Assembly: GCF_000981805.1 (NCBI RefSeq)
Contig: NZ_CP011132.1
Span: 1-64,000, forward strand
From: Citrobacter amalonaticus Y19
GTDB lineage: Bacteria > Pseudomonadota > Gammaproteobacteria > Enterobacterales > Enterobacteriaceae
Direction of reading: 5' to 3'
DNA length: 64,000 nt
The position numbers and the translations under genes were made by a program. Shown one piece after another: positions 1 through 9,878 of the stretch. Below the pieces are notes generated by a model that saw only the letters and a list, made by a program, of their open reading frames with translations, made no database searches and had not been told where the DNA came from. Within the stretch, counting starts at the first letter, position 1. Each line of letters begins with the position of its first letter.

Positions 1-86
1 GGATGTTCCTGCTGTATTGGTTGAAAATAAACCCTTCGCCAGCAGCACATGAACAAGTTTCGTCAGGTGAGTAAATCAAATATTTA

Positions 87-124
87 TTGACTTAGGTCAC
101 CAGATACTTTAACCAATATAGACA
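87..124 (+). promoter_or_regulatory. thr operon promoter
   Basis: A -35 hexamer TTGACT lies at 87-92, followed by an AT-rich -10 region within TTTAACCAATAT (108-119). The transcription start should fall near 124, about 42 bases before thrL, as in E. coli. The exact -10 hexamer is uncertain. Confidence 0.7.
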
Positions 125-165
125 TACAGCACAGACAGATAAAAATTACAGAGTACACAACATCC

Positions 166-231
166 ATGAAACGCATCAGCATCACCATTACCACAACCAT
201 CACCATTACCACAGGTAACGGTGCGGGCTGA
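166..231 (+). CDS. thrL: thr operon leader peptide
   Basis: A 21-codon leader with 7 threonine and 5 isoleucine codons packed between residues 4 and 16, just before a terminator hairpin. Ribosome stalling at these codons, when charged tRNA-Thr or tRNA-Ile is scarce, favours the antiterminator and lets thrABC be transcribed. The ATG at 166 keeps the length of E. coli ThrL. Residue 6 is Ile where E. coli, from memory, has Thr, which should leave control by both amino acids intact. The peptide has no function beyond attenuation. Confidence 0.95.
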   Translation: MKRISITITTTITITTGNGAG

Positions 232-254
232 CGCGTACAGGAAACACAGAAAAA

Positions 255-285
255 AGCCCGCACCGAACAGTGCGGGCTTTTTTTT
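255..285 (+). terminator. thr attenuator terminator
   Basis: A perfect 9-bp stem AGCCCGCAC / GTGCGGGCT (255-263 with 270-278) with a 6-base loop is followed by eight T residues (278-285). Its position between thrL and thrA makes it the attenuator. Confidence 0.95.
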
Positions 286-311
286 CGACCAAAGGTAACG
301 AGGTAACAACC

Positions 312-2774
312 ATGCGAGTGTTGAAGTTCGGCGGTACATCAGTGGCAAATGCAGAACGTTTTCTGCGGGTTGCCGATATTCTGGAGAGCAATGCCAGGCA
401 GGGGCAGGTAGCGACCGTTCTTTCTGCCCCCGCTAAAATTACCAACCATCTGGTGGCGATGATTGAAAAAACCATCGGAGGTCAGGACGCATTGCCCAAT
501 ATCAGCGATGCCGAACGTATTTTCGCCGAACTGTTGACTGGACTCGCCGACGCCCAGCCGGGCTTTCCGCTGGCGCAACTGAAAGTGTTTGTTGAGCAGG
601 AATTTGCCCAAATCAAGCATGTGCTGCATGGGATCAGCCTGCTCGGACAGTGCCCGGACAGCATTAACGCCGCGCTCATCTGCCGTGGCGAAAAGATGTC
701 GATCGCCATCATGGCGGGGTTACTGGAAGCACGCGGCCACCACGTTACCGTTATTGATCCGGTCGAAAAACTGCTGGCGGTGGGACACTATCTTGAATCC
801 ACTGTCGATATTGCCGAATCGACTCGTCGCATCGCCGCCGGACGTATTCCCGCTGACCACATGGTGCTGATGGCCGGTTTCACCGCCGGTAATGAGAAAG
901 GCGAACTGGTGGTGCTGGGGCGTAACGGTTCTGATTACTCAGCTGCGGTTCTGGCTGCCTGCTTACGTGCCGACTGCTGTGAGATCTGGACGGATGTCGA
1001 CGGTGTTTATACCTGCGACCCGCGTCAGGTGCCTGATGCCAGGTTACTGAAGTCGATGTCTTATCAGGAAGCGATGGAGCTCTCCTATTTCGGCGCGAAA
1101 GTGCTACACCCTCGTACCATTACCCCCATCGCACAGTTCCAGATCCCTTGCCTCATCAAAAATACCGGTAACCCGCAGGCGGCAGGCACGCTGATCGGCG
1201 CCAGTCGCGATGAAGACGATCTGCCGGTGAAGGGGATTTCAAACCTCAACAATATGGCGATGTTCAACGTCTCCGGTCCTGGTATGAAAGGGATGGTGGG
1301 GATGGCGGCGCGTGTGTTTGCGGTGATGTCCCGCGCGGGAATTTCCGTCGTACTGATTACCCAGTCTTCTTCTGAGTACAGCATCAGCTTTTGTGTGCCA
1401 CAGGCAGACTGTGCCCGTGCACAGCGCGCCTTGCAGGATGAGTTCTACCTCGAGCTGAAAGAGGGCGTACTGGAACCCCTGGCGGTGACTGAGCGGCTGG
1501 CGATTATCTCCGTCGTCGGGGATGGCATGCGGACGCTGCGCGGTATCTCGGCGAAATTCTTTGCCGCACTGGCGCGCGCCAATATCAATATCGTGGCGAT
1601 TGCGCAGGGTTCTTCCGAGCGTTCTATTTCAGTGGTGGTTAACAATGACGACGCCACGACAGGCGTACGCGTCACCCATCAGATGCTGTTCAATACCGAT
1701 CAGGTAATTGAAGTGTTTGTCATTGGCGTGGGTGGGGTAGGCGGTGCGTTGCTGGAGCAGCTTAAGCGTCAGCAAACCTGGCTGAAGAAAAAACATATCG
1801 ACCTGCGCGTGTGCGGCGTGGCGAACTCCAGAGCGCTGTTGACCCATGTGCATGGCCTGAATCTTGAGAACTGGCAGGCCGAGCTGGCTGAAGCGAAAGA
1901 GCCGTTCAATCTGGGGCGCTTAATTCGCCTGGTGAAGGAATATCATCTGCTGAACCCGGTGATTGTTGACTGTACCTCCAGTCAGGCGGTGGCCGATCAA
2001 TACGCTGATTTCCTGCGCGAAGGCTTCCACGTGGTCACGCCGAACAAAAAGGCGAATACCTCGTCGATGGATTACTACCATCAGTTGCGTTTCGCTGCCG
2101 CGAAATCACGGCGTAAATTCCTCTATGACACCAACGTGGGTGCCGGTCTGCCGGTGATCGAAAACCTGCAAAACCTGTTGAACGCGGGCGATGAGTTACT
2201 GAAATTCTCCGGCATTCTGTCTGGTTCACTGTCGTTTATTTTCGGTAAGCTCGACGAAGGCATGAGCCTTTCTGAAGCGACCCGCATCGCGCGTGAAATG
2301 GGCTATACCGAGCCAGACCCGCGTGACGATCTTTCCGGAATGGATGTGGCGCGTAAGCTGCTGATCCTTGCCCGTGAAACCGGACGCGAGCTGGAGTTGT
2401 CTGACATCGTCATTGAACCGGTGTTGCCGAAAGCATTTGATGACTCCGGCGACGTTGACGCGTTCATGGCGAATCTGTCGCAGCTTGACGACGCGTTCGC
2501 CGCTCGCGTGGCAAAAGCCCGTGATGAGGGCAAAGTATTGCGCTATGTTGGCAACATCGAAGAAGACGGCGTGTGTCGAGTGAAAATTTCTGAAGTGGAC
2601 GGTAACGATCCGTTGTACAAAGTGAAAAACGGCGAAAATGCGCTGGCTTTCTACAGCCACTACTATCAGCCGCTGCCGTTGGTTCTGCGCGGTTATGGCG
2701 CGGGCAACGACGTCACGGCGGCAGGGGTATTTGCTGACCTGTTGCGCACCCTCTCATGGAAGCTAGGAGTTTAA
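312..2774 (+). CDS. thrA: Bifunctional aspartokinase I / homoserine dehydrogenase I
   Basis: Catalyses the first and third steps of threonine synthesis: aspartate phosphorylation and reduction of aspartate semialdehyde to homoserine. At 820 residues it equals E. coli ThrA. The N-terminal kinase opens with KFGGTSVAN (residues 5-13). Tandem ACT-type regulatory segments occupy the middle and should mediate threonine feedback inhibition. A Rossmann motif, VIGVGGVGG, begins the dehydrogenase half near residue 467. An in-frame upstream start at 270 lies inside the attenuator stem and would add 14 residues, so the ATG at 312 is preferred. It is followed one base later by thrB. Confidence 0.98.
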   Translation: MRVLKFGGTSVANAERFLRVADILESNARQGQVATVLSAPAKITNHLVAMIEKTIGGQDALPNISDAERIFAELLTGLADAQPGFPLAQLKVFVEQEFAQIKHVLHGISLLGQCPDSINAALICRGEKMSIAIMAGLLEARGHHVTVIDPVEKLLAVGHYLESTVDIAESTRRIAAGRIPADHMVLMAGFTAGNEKGELVVLGRNGSDYSAAVLAACLRADCCEIWTDVDGVYTCDPRQVPDARLLKSMSYQEAMELSYFGAKVLHPRTITPIAQFQIPCLIKNTGNPQAAGTLIGASRDEDDLPVKGISNLNNMAMFNVSGPGMKGMVGMAARVFAVMSRAGISVVLITQSSSEYSISFCVPQADCARAQRALQDEFYLELKEGVLEPLAVTERLAIISVVGDGMRTLRGISAKFFAALARANINIVAIAQGSSERSISVVVNNDDATTGVRVTHQMLFNTDQVIEVFVIGVGGVGGALLEQLKRQQTWLKKKHIDLRVCGVANSRALLTHVHGLNLENWQAELAEAKEPFNLGRLIRLVKEYHLLNPVIVDCTSSQAVADQYADFLREGFHVVTPNKKANTSSMDYYHQLRFAAAKSRRKFLYDTNVGAGLPVIENLQNLLNAGDELLKFSGILSGSLSFIFGKLDEGMSLSEATRIAREMGYTEPDPRDDLSGMDVARKLLILARETGRELELSDIVIEPVLPKAFDDSGDVDAFMANLSQLDDAFAARVAKARDEGKVLRYVGNIEEDGVCRVKISEVDGNDPLYKVKNGENALAFYSHYYQPLPLVLRGYGAGNDVTAAGVFADLLRTLSWKLGV

Positions 2775-2775
2775 C

Positions 2776-3705
2776 ATGGTTAAAGTTTATGCCCCGGCTT
2801 CCAGTGCCAATATGAGCGTTGGATTTGATGTGCTCGGGGCGGCAGTGACCCCCGTTGATGGCGCATTGCTGGGCGACGTGGTAACGGTCGAGGCGGCGGA
2901 CAGTTTCAGTCTGAACAATCTGGGTCGCTTTGCTGACAAACTGCCGTCAGAACCGCGTGAAAATATTGTCTACCAGTGCTGGGAGCGTTTTTGTCAGGAG
3001 TTGGGTAAGCAAATTCCGGTGACGATGACGCTGGAAAAAAATATGCCGATCGGCTCCGGATTAGGCTCCAGCGCCTGCTCGGTGGTGGCGGCGCTGGTGG
3101 CGATGAATGAGCACTGCGGTAAGCCGCTGAATGATACGCGCCTGCTGGTGATTATGGGGGAGCTGGAAGGGCGTATCTCCGGCAGCATTCATTACGATAA
3201 CGTCGCGCCGTGCTTCCTCGGCGGTATGCAATTGATGATCGAAGAAAACGGCATTATCAGTCAGCAGGTGCCAGGCTTTGATGAGTGGCTGTGGGTGCTG
3301 GCCTATCCAGGCATTAAGGTCTCCACCGCAGAAGCGCGGGCTATTTTACCCGCACAATATCGTCGCCAGGATTGCATTGCCCACGGGCGACACCTGGCCG
3401 GGTTTATTCACGCCTGCTATTCCCGCCAGCCAGGGCTTGCGGCGAAACTGATGAAGGATGTGATTGCCGAACCGTATCGCGAGCGTCTGCTGCCTGGTTT
3501 TGCCCAGGCGCGTCAGGCCGTCGCCGAAATTGGCGCGCTGGCGAGCGGGATTTCCGGTTCAGGGCCGACGCTGTTTGCGCTCTGCGATAAAATGGATACG
3601 GCGCAGCGCGTGGCGGACTGGCTGGGCAGTCACTACCTGCAAAATCAGGAAGGCTTTGTTCATATTTGCCGGCTGGATACGGCGGGCGCACGAGTACTGG
3701 GATAA
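2776..3705 (+). CDS. thrB: Homoserine kinase
   Basis: Phosphorylates L-homoserine to O-phosphohomoserine with ATP in the cytoplasm, the fourth step of threonine synthesis from aspartate. It is a GHMP-family kinase: the glycine-serine phosphate-binding loop [11 protein letters not shown] is at residues 91-101. The 309-residue length is one short of the usual 310. The start follows an AGGAG ribosome-binding site inside the end of thrA, and the one-base gap suggests translational coupling. It is the second gene of thrLABC. Confidence 0.98.
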   Translation: MVKVYAPASSANMSVGFDVLGAAVTPVDGALLGDVVTVEAADSFSLNNLGRFADKLPSEPRENIVYQCWERFCQELGKQIPVTMTLEKNMPIGSGLGSSACSVVAALVAMNEHCGKPLNDTRLLVIMGELEGRISGSIHYDNVAPCFLGGMQLMIEENGIISQQVPGFDEWLWVLAYPGIKVSTAEARAILPAQYRRQDCIAHGRHLAGFIHACYSRQPGLAAKLMKDVIAEPYRERLLPGFAQARQAVAEIGALASGISGSGPTLFALCDKMDTAQRVADWLGSHYLQNQEGFVHICRLDTAGARVLG

Positions 3706-3708
3706 TTG

Positions 3709-4995
3709 ATGAAACTCTACAATCTTAAAGATCACAACGAGCAGGTTAGTTTTGCGCAGGCCGTCACGCAGGGGCTGGGCAAAAATCAGGGGCTGTTTTT
3801 CCCGCACGATCTGCCGGAATTCAACCTGACAGAAGTTGATGAGATGCTGAACCAGGACTTCGTCAGCCGCAGCGCGAAGATCCTGTCCGCGTTTATCGGC
3901 GATGAAATCCCGCAAGAGATCCTCGAAGCGCGCGTGCGCGCTGCCTTTGCTTTTCCGGCACCGGTTGCCCAGGTGGAGGGTGATGTCGGCTGTCTGGAGC
4001 TGTTCCACGGTCCGACGCTGGCGTTTAAAGATTTCGGCGGGCGTTTTATGGCGCAGATGCTGACCCACATCAGCGGCGACAAACCGGTGACCATTCTGAC
4101 GGCAACCTCCGGTGATACCGGCGCGGCTGTGGCGCATGCGTTTTATGGTCTGCCGAACGTGCGCGTGGTGATCCTCTATCCGAACGGCAAAATCAGTCCG
4201 TTGCAGGAAAAACTGTTCTGTACGCTGGGCGGCAACATTGAAACCGTCGCCATCGACGGTGATTTTGATGCCTGCCAGGCGCTGGTCAAACAGGCGTTTG
4301 ATGATGAAGAGCTGAAAGTGGCGCTGGGACTGAACTCGGCTAACTCCATCAATATCAGCCGTCTGCTGGCGCAGATTTGTTACTACTTTGAAGCTGTTGC
4401 GCAATTGCCGCAGGAAGCGCGGAATCAACTGGTTGTTTCTGTTCCAAGCGGCAACTTTGGCGACCTGACGGCGGGCTTGCTGGCGAAATCCCTCGGCCTG
4501 CCGGTGAAACGTTTTATCGCCGCCACTAACGTTAACGACACGGTGCCACGCTTCCTGCGGGAGGGACAGTGGGCGCCAAAAGCGACCCAGGCAACGTTGT
4601 CCAACGCGATGGACGTGAGTCAGCCGAACAACTGGCCGCGCGTAGAGGAACTGTTCCGCCGTAAAATCTGGCGTCTGAATGAGCTCGGTTACGCTGCTGT
4701 GGATGATGAAACTACCCAGGACACGATGCGTGAACTGAAAGCGAAGGGCTACACCTCTGAGCCGCATGCGGCAGTGGCGTACCGCGCTCTGCGTGACCAG
4801 CTCAATCCGGGCGAGTACGGCCTGTTCCTCGGCACCGCGCACCCGGCGAAGTTTAAAGAGAGCGTAGAAGCTATCCTGAACGAAACGCTGGATCTGCCGA
4901 AAGAACTGGCGGATCGTGCGGATCTGCCGCTGCTTTCGCAACATCTGCCGGCAGATTTCGCTGCTCTGCGTAAGCTGATGATGACGCGCAGTTAA
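3709..4995 (+). CDS. thrC: Threonine synthase
   Basis: Converts O-phosphohomoserine to L-threonine using pyridoxal phosphate, the last step of the pathway. The PLP lysine is K107 in HGPTLAFKDFGG. The ATG at 3709 gives 428 residues, identical in length to E. coli ThrC; the in-frame TTG at 3706 directly before it is less likely to be used. The gene starts three bases after the thrB stop and the operon ends at a strong terminator at 5015. Sequence agreement with the E. coli enzyme is near complete apart from the C-terminal few residues. Confidence 0.98.
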   Translation: MKLYNLKDHNEQVSFAQAVTQGLGKNQGLFFPHDLPEFNLTEVDEMLNQDFVSRSAKILSAFIGDEIPQEILEARVRAAFAFPAPVAQVEGDVGCLELFHGPTLAFKDFGGRFMAQMLTHISGDKPVTILTATSGDTGAAVAHAFYGLPNVRVVILYPNGKISPLQEKLFCTLGGNIETVAIDGDFDACQALVKQAFDDEELKVALGLNSANSINISRLLAQICYYFEAVAQLPQEARNQLVVSVPSGNFGDLTAGLLAKSLGLPVKRFIAATNVNDTVPRFLREGQWAPKATQATLSNAMDVSQPNNWPRVEELFRRKIWRLNELGYAAVDDETTQDTMRELKAKGYTSEPHAAVAYRALRDQLNPGEYGLFLGTAHPAKFKESVEAILNETLDLPKELADRADLPLLSQHLPADFAALRKLMMTRS

Positions 4996-5014
4996 GTTTG
5001 TCATCGTTTTGAAC

Positions 5015-5038
5015 AAGCCGGGGATACCCGGCTTTTTT
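5015..5038 (+). terminator. thr operon terminator
   Basis: An 8-bp stem AAGCCGGG / CCCGGCTT with a GATA tetraloop runs into six T residues, 20 bases after the thrC stop. Confidence 0.92.
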
Positions 5039-5196
5039 ATGGAGAAAATAAGGAGAAATTACGCAGAGAAAAAGCAGAAATTCCCAATAAATGCGGACAC
5101 TTAGAGATTAGGATTGCGGAGAATAACAACTCACGTTCCCATCACGTAATCTCCTTTCATCGACCCGAAACGGGCAATGACAGAAAGGAGTTCCTC

Positions 5197-5496
5197 ATGA
5201 ACAAACTGAAACCTGTGCTTCTGGCGCTCTCCATGATGCTGGTGACTCCACTTGCCGTGCAGGCGGCTGAAATCACCCTGGTTCCTGCCGTTACATTACA
5301 GATTGGCGATCGCGATAATCACGGTAACTACTGGGATGGCGGAAGCTGGCGCGACCATGGCTGGTGGAATAAACACTATGAATGGCGCGGAAATCGCTGG
5401 CAGTCGCACGGACCGCGTCCGCAACCGCACTATGATAAACACGATGACCGTCGTCATGACGATCATCGTCCAGGTCCTGGCGGGAAACACCATTAA
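5197..5496 (+). CDS. yaaX: YaaX family small exported protein
   Basis: A 99-residue protein of unknown function. A signal peptide (hydrophobic stretch at residues 5-19, then AVQAAE) predicts export to the periplasm. The mature part starts with [18 protein letters not shown] and is rich in Trp, Asp and His. The tail from about residue 72 is a His/Asp/Arg/Pro run that could bind metal or be disordered; that is only a suggestion. An AGAAAGGAG ribosome-binding site precedes the ATG. E. coli YaaX has 98 residues and a similar but less Asp-rich tail. Confidence 0.88.
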   Translation: MNKLKPVLLALSMMLVTPLAVQAAEITLVPAVTLQIGDRDNHGNYWDGGSWRDHGWWNKHYEWRGNRWQSHGPRPQPHYDKHDDRRHDDHRPGPGGKHH

Positions 5497-5502
5497 TGCG
5501 GA

Positions 5503-5529
5503 TGCCGGGCAGACGCGCGTCTCCCGGCA
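5503..5529. terminator. Hairpin between convergent yaaX and yaaA
   Basis: TGCCGGG (5503-5509) pairs with CCCGGCA (5523-5529), and the centre is itself the palindrome AGACGCGCGTCT. It lies between two converging genes and probably ends both transcripts, although neither side has a long T run. Confidence 0.55.
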
Positions 5530-5534
5530 GAGTA

Positions 5535-6308
5535 TTACTGCTCGTGACGCTTAAACACCAATTCGCCATTCCCGGAGGCGGCGTCATCAAAGAAGTAACC
5601 TTCGCTGTTGAAGTCGGTGAGCTGTTCGGGCTTCGTCAGACGGTTTTCAATGATGTAGCGGCTCATCAGGCCGCGCGCCTTTTTAGCGTAGAAACTGATG
5701 ACTTTGAACGTGCCGTTTTTCTCGTCGAGGAAGACGGGTTTGATTAGCTCAGCGTTCAGTTTCTTCGGCTTTACGGATCGGAAGTATTCATCTGATGCAA
5801 GGTTAATCACCACCTGGTCGCCCTGTGCGGCGAGCGCTTCATTGAGCTTATCCGTGATGATATCGCCCCAGAATTGATACAGATCCTTTCCTTTCGCGTT
5901 CTCCAGACGAATGCCCATTTCCAGACGATAAGGTTGCATCAGATCCAGCGGGCGCAGCACGCCGTACAGACCTGAGAGCATACGCAAATGCTGCTGGGCA
6001 AAATCGAAATCGGCTTCGCTGAAGGTGTCGGCCTGTAATCCGGTATAGACGTCACCTTTGAAGGCCAGAATAGCCTGGCGCGCGTTTTCCGGCGTGAAGT
6101 TCGGCTGCCAGTCGTGAAAACGGGTGGCGTTCAGGTCAGCGAGCTTATCGCTGATGTGCATCAGTTTACCGATCTGCGGGGCTGAGAGTTGGCGCGCCAC
6201 ATGGATCAGTTGCTGGGAGTGGTCCAGCAACTCAGGCAGCGTATGGCGCGTTGTCGCCAGCGGGCTCTGGTAGTCGAGCGTTTTTGCAGGTGAAATCAAA
6301 ATCAGCAT
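5535..6308 (-). CDS. yaaA: YaaA peroxide-stress protein (DUF328)
   Basis: Member of the YaaA/DUF328 family. In E. coli it belongs to the OxyR response and limits damage from intracellular iron during hydrogen peroxide stress; a DNA-binding fold has been reported for the family. The start [13 protein letters not shown] at 6308 gives 257 residues, close to the 258 of E. coli, and has an AAGGACT ribosome-binding site; a longer in-frame start at 6353 has no such support. The conserved core [20 protein letters not shown] is intact. No OxyR site was identified by eye. Confidence 0.93.
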   Translation of the reverse strand: MLILISPAKTLDYQSPLATTRHTLPELLDHSQQLIHVARQLSAPQIGKLMHISDKLADLNATRFHDWQPNFTPENARQAILAFKGDVYTGLQADTFSEADFDFAQQHLRMLSGLYGVLRPLDLMQPYRLEMGIRLENAKGKDLYQFWGDIITDKLNEALAAQGDQVVINLASDEYFRSVKPKKLNAELIKPVFLDEKNGTFKVISFYAKKARGLMSRYIIENRLTKPEQLTDFNSEGYFFDDAASGNGELVFKRHEQ

Positions 6309-6377
6309 ATCCAGTCCTTGCAGGAAATTTACTGCGACTGTAGCAAAAAACACGGCTGAGTTGATCGATAGTTGCGA

Positions 6378-7808
6378 TTAGTCTCGCGGTATGTCGTCCC
6401 AGGCATCTGGCGCCAGTTGCTGTTCAATATCCGGATAGCGCAGCGGATCAAAGACCGGACGAACCCCCAGTTTTCGCTGACGCAAGTAGTCGCTGGCCAG
6501 GGTATGCACCACCGGAGAGAGCAGCAATATTGCCGTCAGGTTAGTGATCGCCATGCAGGCCATGATGATATCTGCCAACTGCCATAGCAGCGGGAAGCTG
6601 AGCAACGTTCCGGCCACCACCGTTGAGCAGGTGGCAATACGTAAAATCCAGATGGTGCGCTTATTATCCAGGTTCAAAAAGTACAGGTTGTTTTCCGCAT
6701 AGATGTAGTTGACCACAATGGAGCTGAAGGCAAAAAGAATCACGATAACCGCGACGAACGCAGCCCCCCAGTCACCGACCAGCACATTCATTGCTTTCTG
6801 CACCAGTTGGATCCCTTCCATTGGCGCATAGGTCGTGCCGTTGCCCGCCAGTAAAACCAGCATCGCCGTTGCACTACAGACGACCAGCGTATCGATAAAA
6901 ATACCGATCATCTGCACAATCCCCTGCGCCGCAGGGTGCGGCGGCCAGGATGATGCGGCGGCAGCGGCGTTAGGCGTTGAGCCCATCCCGGCTTCATTGG
7001 AAAACATACTGCGTTGAAAACCGCTGGTGATCGCCTGGCTCAGCGTATATCCCGCGACGCCGCCCGCGGCTTCTTGCCAGCCAAATGCGCTTTTGACGAT
7101 AGAAATGATGATGTCAGGCAACTGACCGATGTTGATCAGACAAACCACCAGGCTGGTGACCACCCACATCAGCGCCATCACCGGGACGAACCACTGCATC
7201 ATCCGTGCCACGCCCTTGATCCCCCGAACAATGACCAGCAGGGCGGCTATCGCCATGACAATACCGGTGGCGATCGGCGGGAAATCAAACGCGAATTTGA
7301 GGGCGCGGGACACGGAGTTGGCCTGCACGCTGTTGAACACCAGTCCGTAGGCGATCAGCAAAAAGATGGCGAATAACACGCCCATCCAGCGCATGCCTAA
7401 CCCACGCGCCATATACCAGGCGGGGCCACCGCGAAACTGACCGTGTCGATCGCGCTCTTTGTAGAGCTGTGCAAGGGCGCATTCGGCAAACGAGGTCGCC
7501 ATACCAATGATGGCGGCGACCCACATCCAGAACACTGCGCCAGGTCCGCCTGCGGTAATGGCCAGCGCCACGCCCGCCAGGTTGCCGCTACCGATACGGG
7601 CGGCAAGGCTGGTACAGAGTGACTGAAACGACGTTAACCCTCCCGGCTGCGGGTTAATGCTGTTTTTCAGGCTTCTGCCAAACTGGCGGATATAGCGAAA
7701 TTGTACGAAGCCTGTGCGCCAGGTAAACCAACACCCTGCCCCGAAGAGCAGGTAGATCATCACCGATCCCCATAGCACATCATTAATAAACGCGAAAAAA
7801 TCAGGCAT
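6378..7808 (-). CDS. yaaJ: Sodium:alanine-type symporter YaaJ (AGCS family)
   Basis: An inner-membrane amino-acid:cation symporter of the alanine/glycine:cation symporter family. The 476-residue frame has about ten hydrophobic segments and family motifs such as GSGNLAGVALAITAGGPGAV and NEAGMGSTPNAAAAA. The start MPDFFAFINDVLWG at 7808 matches the E. coli length; 19 extra codons upstream are not supported. The substrate is not established for the E. coli protein. It is transcribed away from talB. Confidence 0.92.
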   Translation of the reverse strand: MPDFFAFINDVLWGSVMIYLLFGAGCWFTWRTGFVQFRYIRQFGRSLKNSINPQPGGLTSFQSLCTSLAARIGSGNLAGVALAITAGGPGAVFWMWVAAIIGMATSFAECALAQLYKERDRHGQFRGGPAWYMARGLGMRWMGVLFAIFLLIAYGLVFNSVQANSVSRALKFAFDFPPIATGIVMAIAALLVIVRGIKGVARMMQWFVPVMALMWVVTSLVVCLINIGQLPDIIISIVKSAFGWQEAAGGVAGYTLSQAITSGFQRSMFSNEAGMGSTPNAAAAASSWPPHPAAQGIVQMIGIFIDTLVVCSATAMLVLLAGNGTTYAPMEGIQLVQKAMNVLVGDWGAAFVAVIVILFAFSSIVVNYIYAENNLYFLNLDNKRTIWILRIATCSTVVAGTLLSFPLLWQLADIIMACMAITNLTAILLLSPVVHTLASDYLRQRKLGVRPVFDPLRYPDIEQQLAPDAWDDIPRD

Positions 7809-8093
7809 TAACATCCCTCTTGTTGCTGCCGGTACGCTGTAACAACCCTGTGTAAGCGTTACCAATTGTCAAATAGTATATACGCTGCCGGGCAATTGAT
7901 AGCGACCTCGTAGTATACATGAGGTTGAGCGCCTGAATGGCGTGCCACATCAAGGCCGGGCCCAGAAATTGTCCACAGGTGCCCTCAAGGGGGATTAGCG
8001 CATTGTCTGCGGTTGCGCTGTCACTACGTCGTGTTATCATCAGGGCAGACCGGTTACATCCCCCTAACAAGCTGTTTAAAGAGAAACACTATC

Positions 8094-9047
8094 ATGACGG
8101 ACAAATTGACCTCCCTTCGTCAGTTCACCACCGTGGTGGCCGACACCGGAGATATCGCGGCAATGAAGCTGTATCAGCCGCAGGATGCCACAACCAACCC
8201 TTCTCTCATTCTTAACGCAGCACAGATCCCGGAATATCGTAAGCTGATTGATGACGCTGTTGCCTGGGCTAAGCAGCAGAGCAGCGACCGCGCGCAGCAG
8301 ATTGTTGACGCAACCGACAAACTGGCAGTGAACATCGGTCTGGAGATCCTGAAACTGGTCCCGGGTCGTATCTCCACTGAAGTGGATGCTCGTCTGTCCT
8401 ACGACACCGACGCATCTATCGCCAAAGCGAAACGCATCATCAAACTGTACAACGATGCAGGCATCAGCAACGATCGCATTCTGATCAAACTGGCTTCAAC
8501 CTGGCAGGGCATCCGCGCGGCAGAGCAACTGGAAAAAGAAGGCATCAACTGTAACCTGACGCTGCTGTTCTCCTTCGCGCAGGCGCGCGCTTGTGCTGAA
8601 GCGGGCGTGTTCCTGATCTCCCCGTTCGTGGGTCGTATTCTTGACTGGTATAAATCCAATACCGACAAGAAAGAGTATGCTCCGGCTGAAGATCCGGGTG
8701 TGGTTTCCGTAACGGAGATCTACGAATACTACAAACAGCACGGCTACGAGACGGTTGTGATGGGCGCAAGCTTCCGTAACATCGGCGAAATCCTTGAGCT
8801 GGCTGGCTGTGACCGCCTGACCATCGCACCGGCACTACTGAAAGAACTGGCGGAAAGCGAAGGGGCTATCGAGCGTAAACTGTCCTTCTCTGGCGAAGTG
8901 AAAGCGCGCCCGGAACGCATCACTGAAGCTGAGTTCCTGTGGCAGCACAACCAGGATCCAATGGCGGTAGACAAACTGGCGGACGGTATCCGTAAGTTTG
9001 CTGTCGACCAGGAAAAACTGGAGAAAATGATCGGCGACCTGCTGTAA
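8094..9047 (+). CDS. talB: Transaldolase B
   Basis: Non-oxidative pentose phosphate enzyme that moves a dihydroxyacetone unit between sedoheptulose-7-phosphate and glyceraldehyde-3-phosphate. The Schiff-base lysine is K132 in [12 protein letters not shown], and the N-terminal DATTNPSLI motif is present at residues 31-39. The ATG at 8094 gives 317 residues, the E. coli length; the reading frame is open for 27 further codons upstream but without a good start. An AAAGAG element precedes the ATG. The gene is probably monocistronic. Confidence 0.98.
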   Translation: MTDKLTSLRQFTTVVADTGDIAAMKLYQPQDATTNPSLILNAAQIPEYRKLIDDAVAWAKQQSSDRAQQIVDATDKLAVNIGLEILKLVPGRISTEVDARLSYDTDASIAKAKRIIKLYNDAGISNDRILIKLASTWQGIRAAEQLEKEGINCNLTLLFSFAQARACAEAGVFLISPFVGRILDWYKSNTDKKEYAPAEDPGVVSVTEIYEYYKQHGYETVVMGASFRNIGEILELAGCDRLTIAPALLKELAESEGAIERKLSFSGEVKARPERITEAEFLWQHNQDPMAVDKLADGIRKFAVDQEKLEKMIGDLL

Positions 9048-9062
9048 TCATTTTTGCCCAAT

Positions 9063-9092
9063 GTAGCGTGGTCGGTACGCCGGTCACGCTAC
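9063..9092 (+). terminator. Hairpin downstream of talB
   Basis: GTAGCGTG (9063-9070) and CACGCTAC (9085-9092) form a perfect 8-bp stem just after the talB stop. There is no clear T run, so it may stabilise the mRNA 3' end or act as a weak terminator. Confidence 0.5.
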
Positions 9093-9167
9093 CTCTTCTG
9101 AACCCTGTCTGTCCTTCCCTTCGCAGTGTATCATTCTGTTTAACGAGACTGTCTAAACGGAATAATC

Positions 9168-9755
9168 ATGAACACCTTACGTATTGGCTTAGTTTCCATT
9201 TCTGACCGCGCCTCCAGCGGCGTCTATCAGGATAAAGGCATCCCTGCGCTGGAAGAGTGGCTATCGACGGCGCTGACCACCCCATTCGAGGTGCTGACGC
9301 GCTTGATTCCTGACGAACAGGCCATCATCGAGCAAACGTTATGTGAGCTGGTGGACGAGATGAGTTGCCATCTGGTGCTGACCACCGGGGGCACCGGTCC
9401 TGCACGTCGTGATGTCACGCCGGATGCCACCCTCGCGGTCGCCGATCGTCAGATGCCTGGCTTTGGCGAACAGATGCGGCAGATTAGTCTGCACTTTGTG
9501 CCGACGGCGATTTTGTCACGCCAGGTTGGGGTTATCCGCAAGCAGGCGTTAATCCTCAACTTACCGGGACAGCCAAAATCCATCAAAGAGACCCTGGAAG
9601 GGGTGAAGGATGCCGAAGGCAAGGTCGTGGTGGCGGGTATCTTCGCAAGTGTACCGTATTGTATACAGCTTCTTGAAGGGCCGTATGTGGAAACTGCACC
9701 GGAAATCGTAGCATCTTTTCGCCCGAAAAGCGCAAGGCGTGAAACAAACGCCTGA
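9168..9755 (+). CDS. mog: Molybdopterin adenylyltransferase
   Basis: Adenylates molybdopterin ahead of molybdate insertion in molybdenum cofactor synthesis. The 195-residue protein has the MoaB/Mog fold signature TTGGTGPARRDVTPDAT (about residues 71-87) and a second conserved segment LNLPGQPKSIKETLEG near residue 130. Its length equals that of E. coli Mog. It is likely transcribed alone, about 120 bases downstream of talB. Confidence 0.96.
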   Translation: MNTLRIGLVSISDRASSGVYQDKGIPALEEWLSTALTTPFEVLTRLIPDEQAIIEQTLCELVDEMSCHLVLTTGGTGPARRDVTPDATLAVADRQMPGFGEQMRQISLHFVPTAILSRQVGVIRKQALILNLPGQPKSIKETLEGVKDAEGKVVVAGIFASVPYCIQLLEGPYVETAPEIVASFRPKSARRETNA

Positions 9756-9878
9756 AGTTAGTCTTTTCGTAAGATAAGCGGCGGTGAAAGTGGCGTGTTG
9801 ATTTGTTTACGATATAGTAAGTTTTGCTTTACAGATATCTTTCATAACATCCAACGTTCCACTGACTTATGGTTCGCT

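Noticed and set aside
3559..5016. Long open frame antisense to thrC (485 codons)
   Set aside because: It lies wholly opposite a well-identified gene and has an arginine/glutamine/histidine-rich composition typical of reverse-strand shadows.
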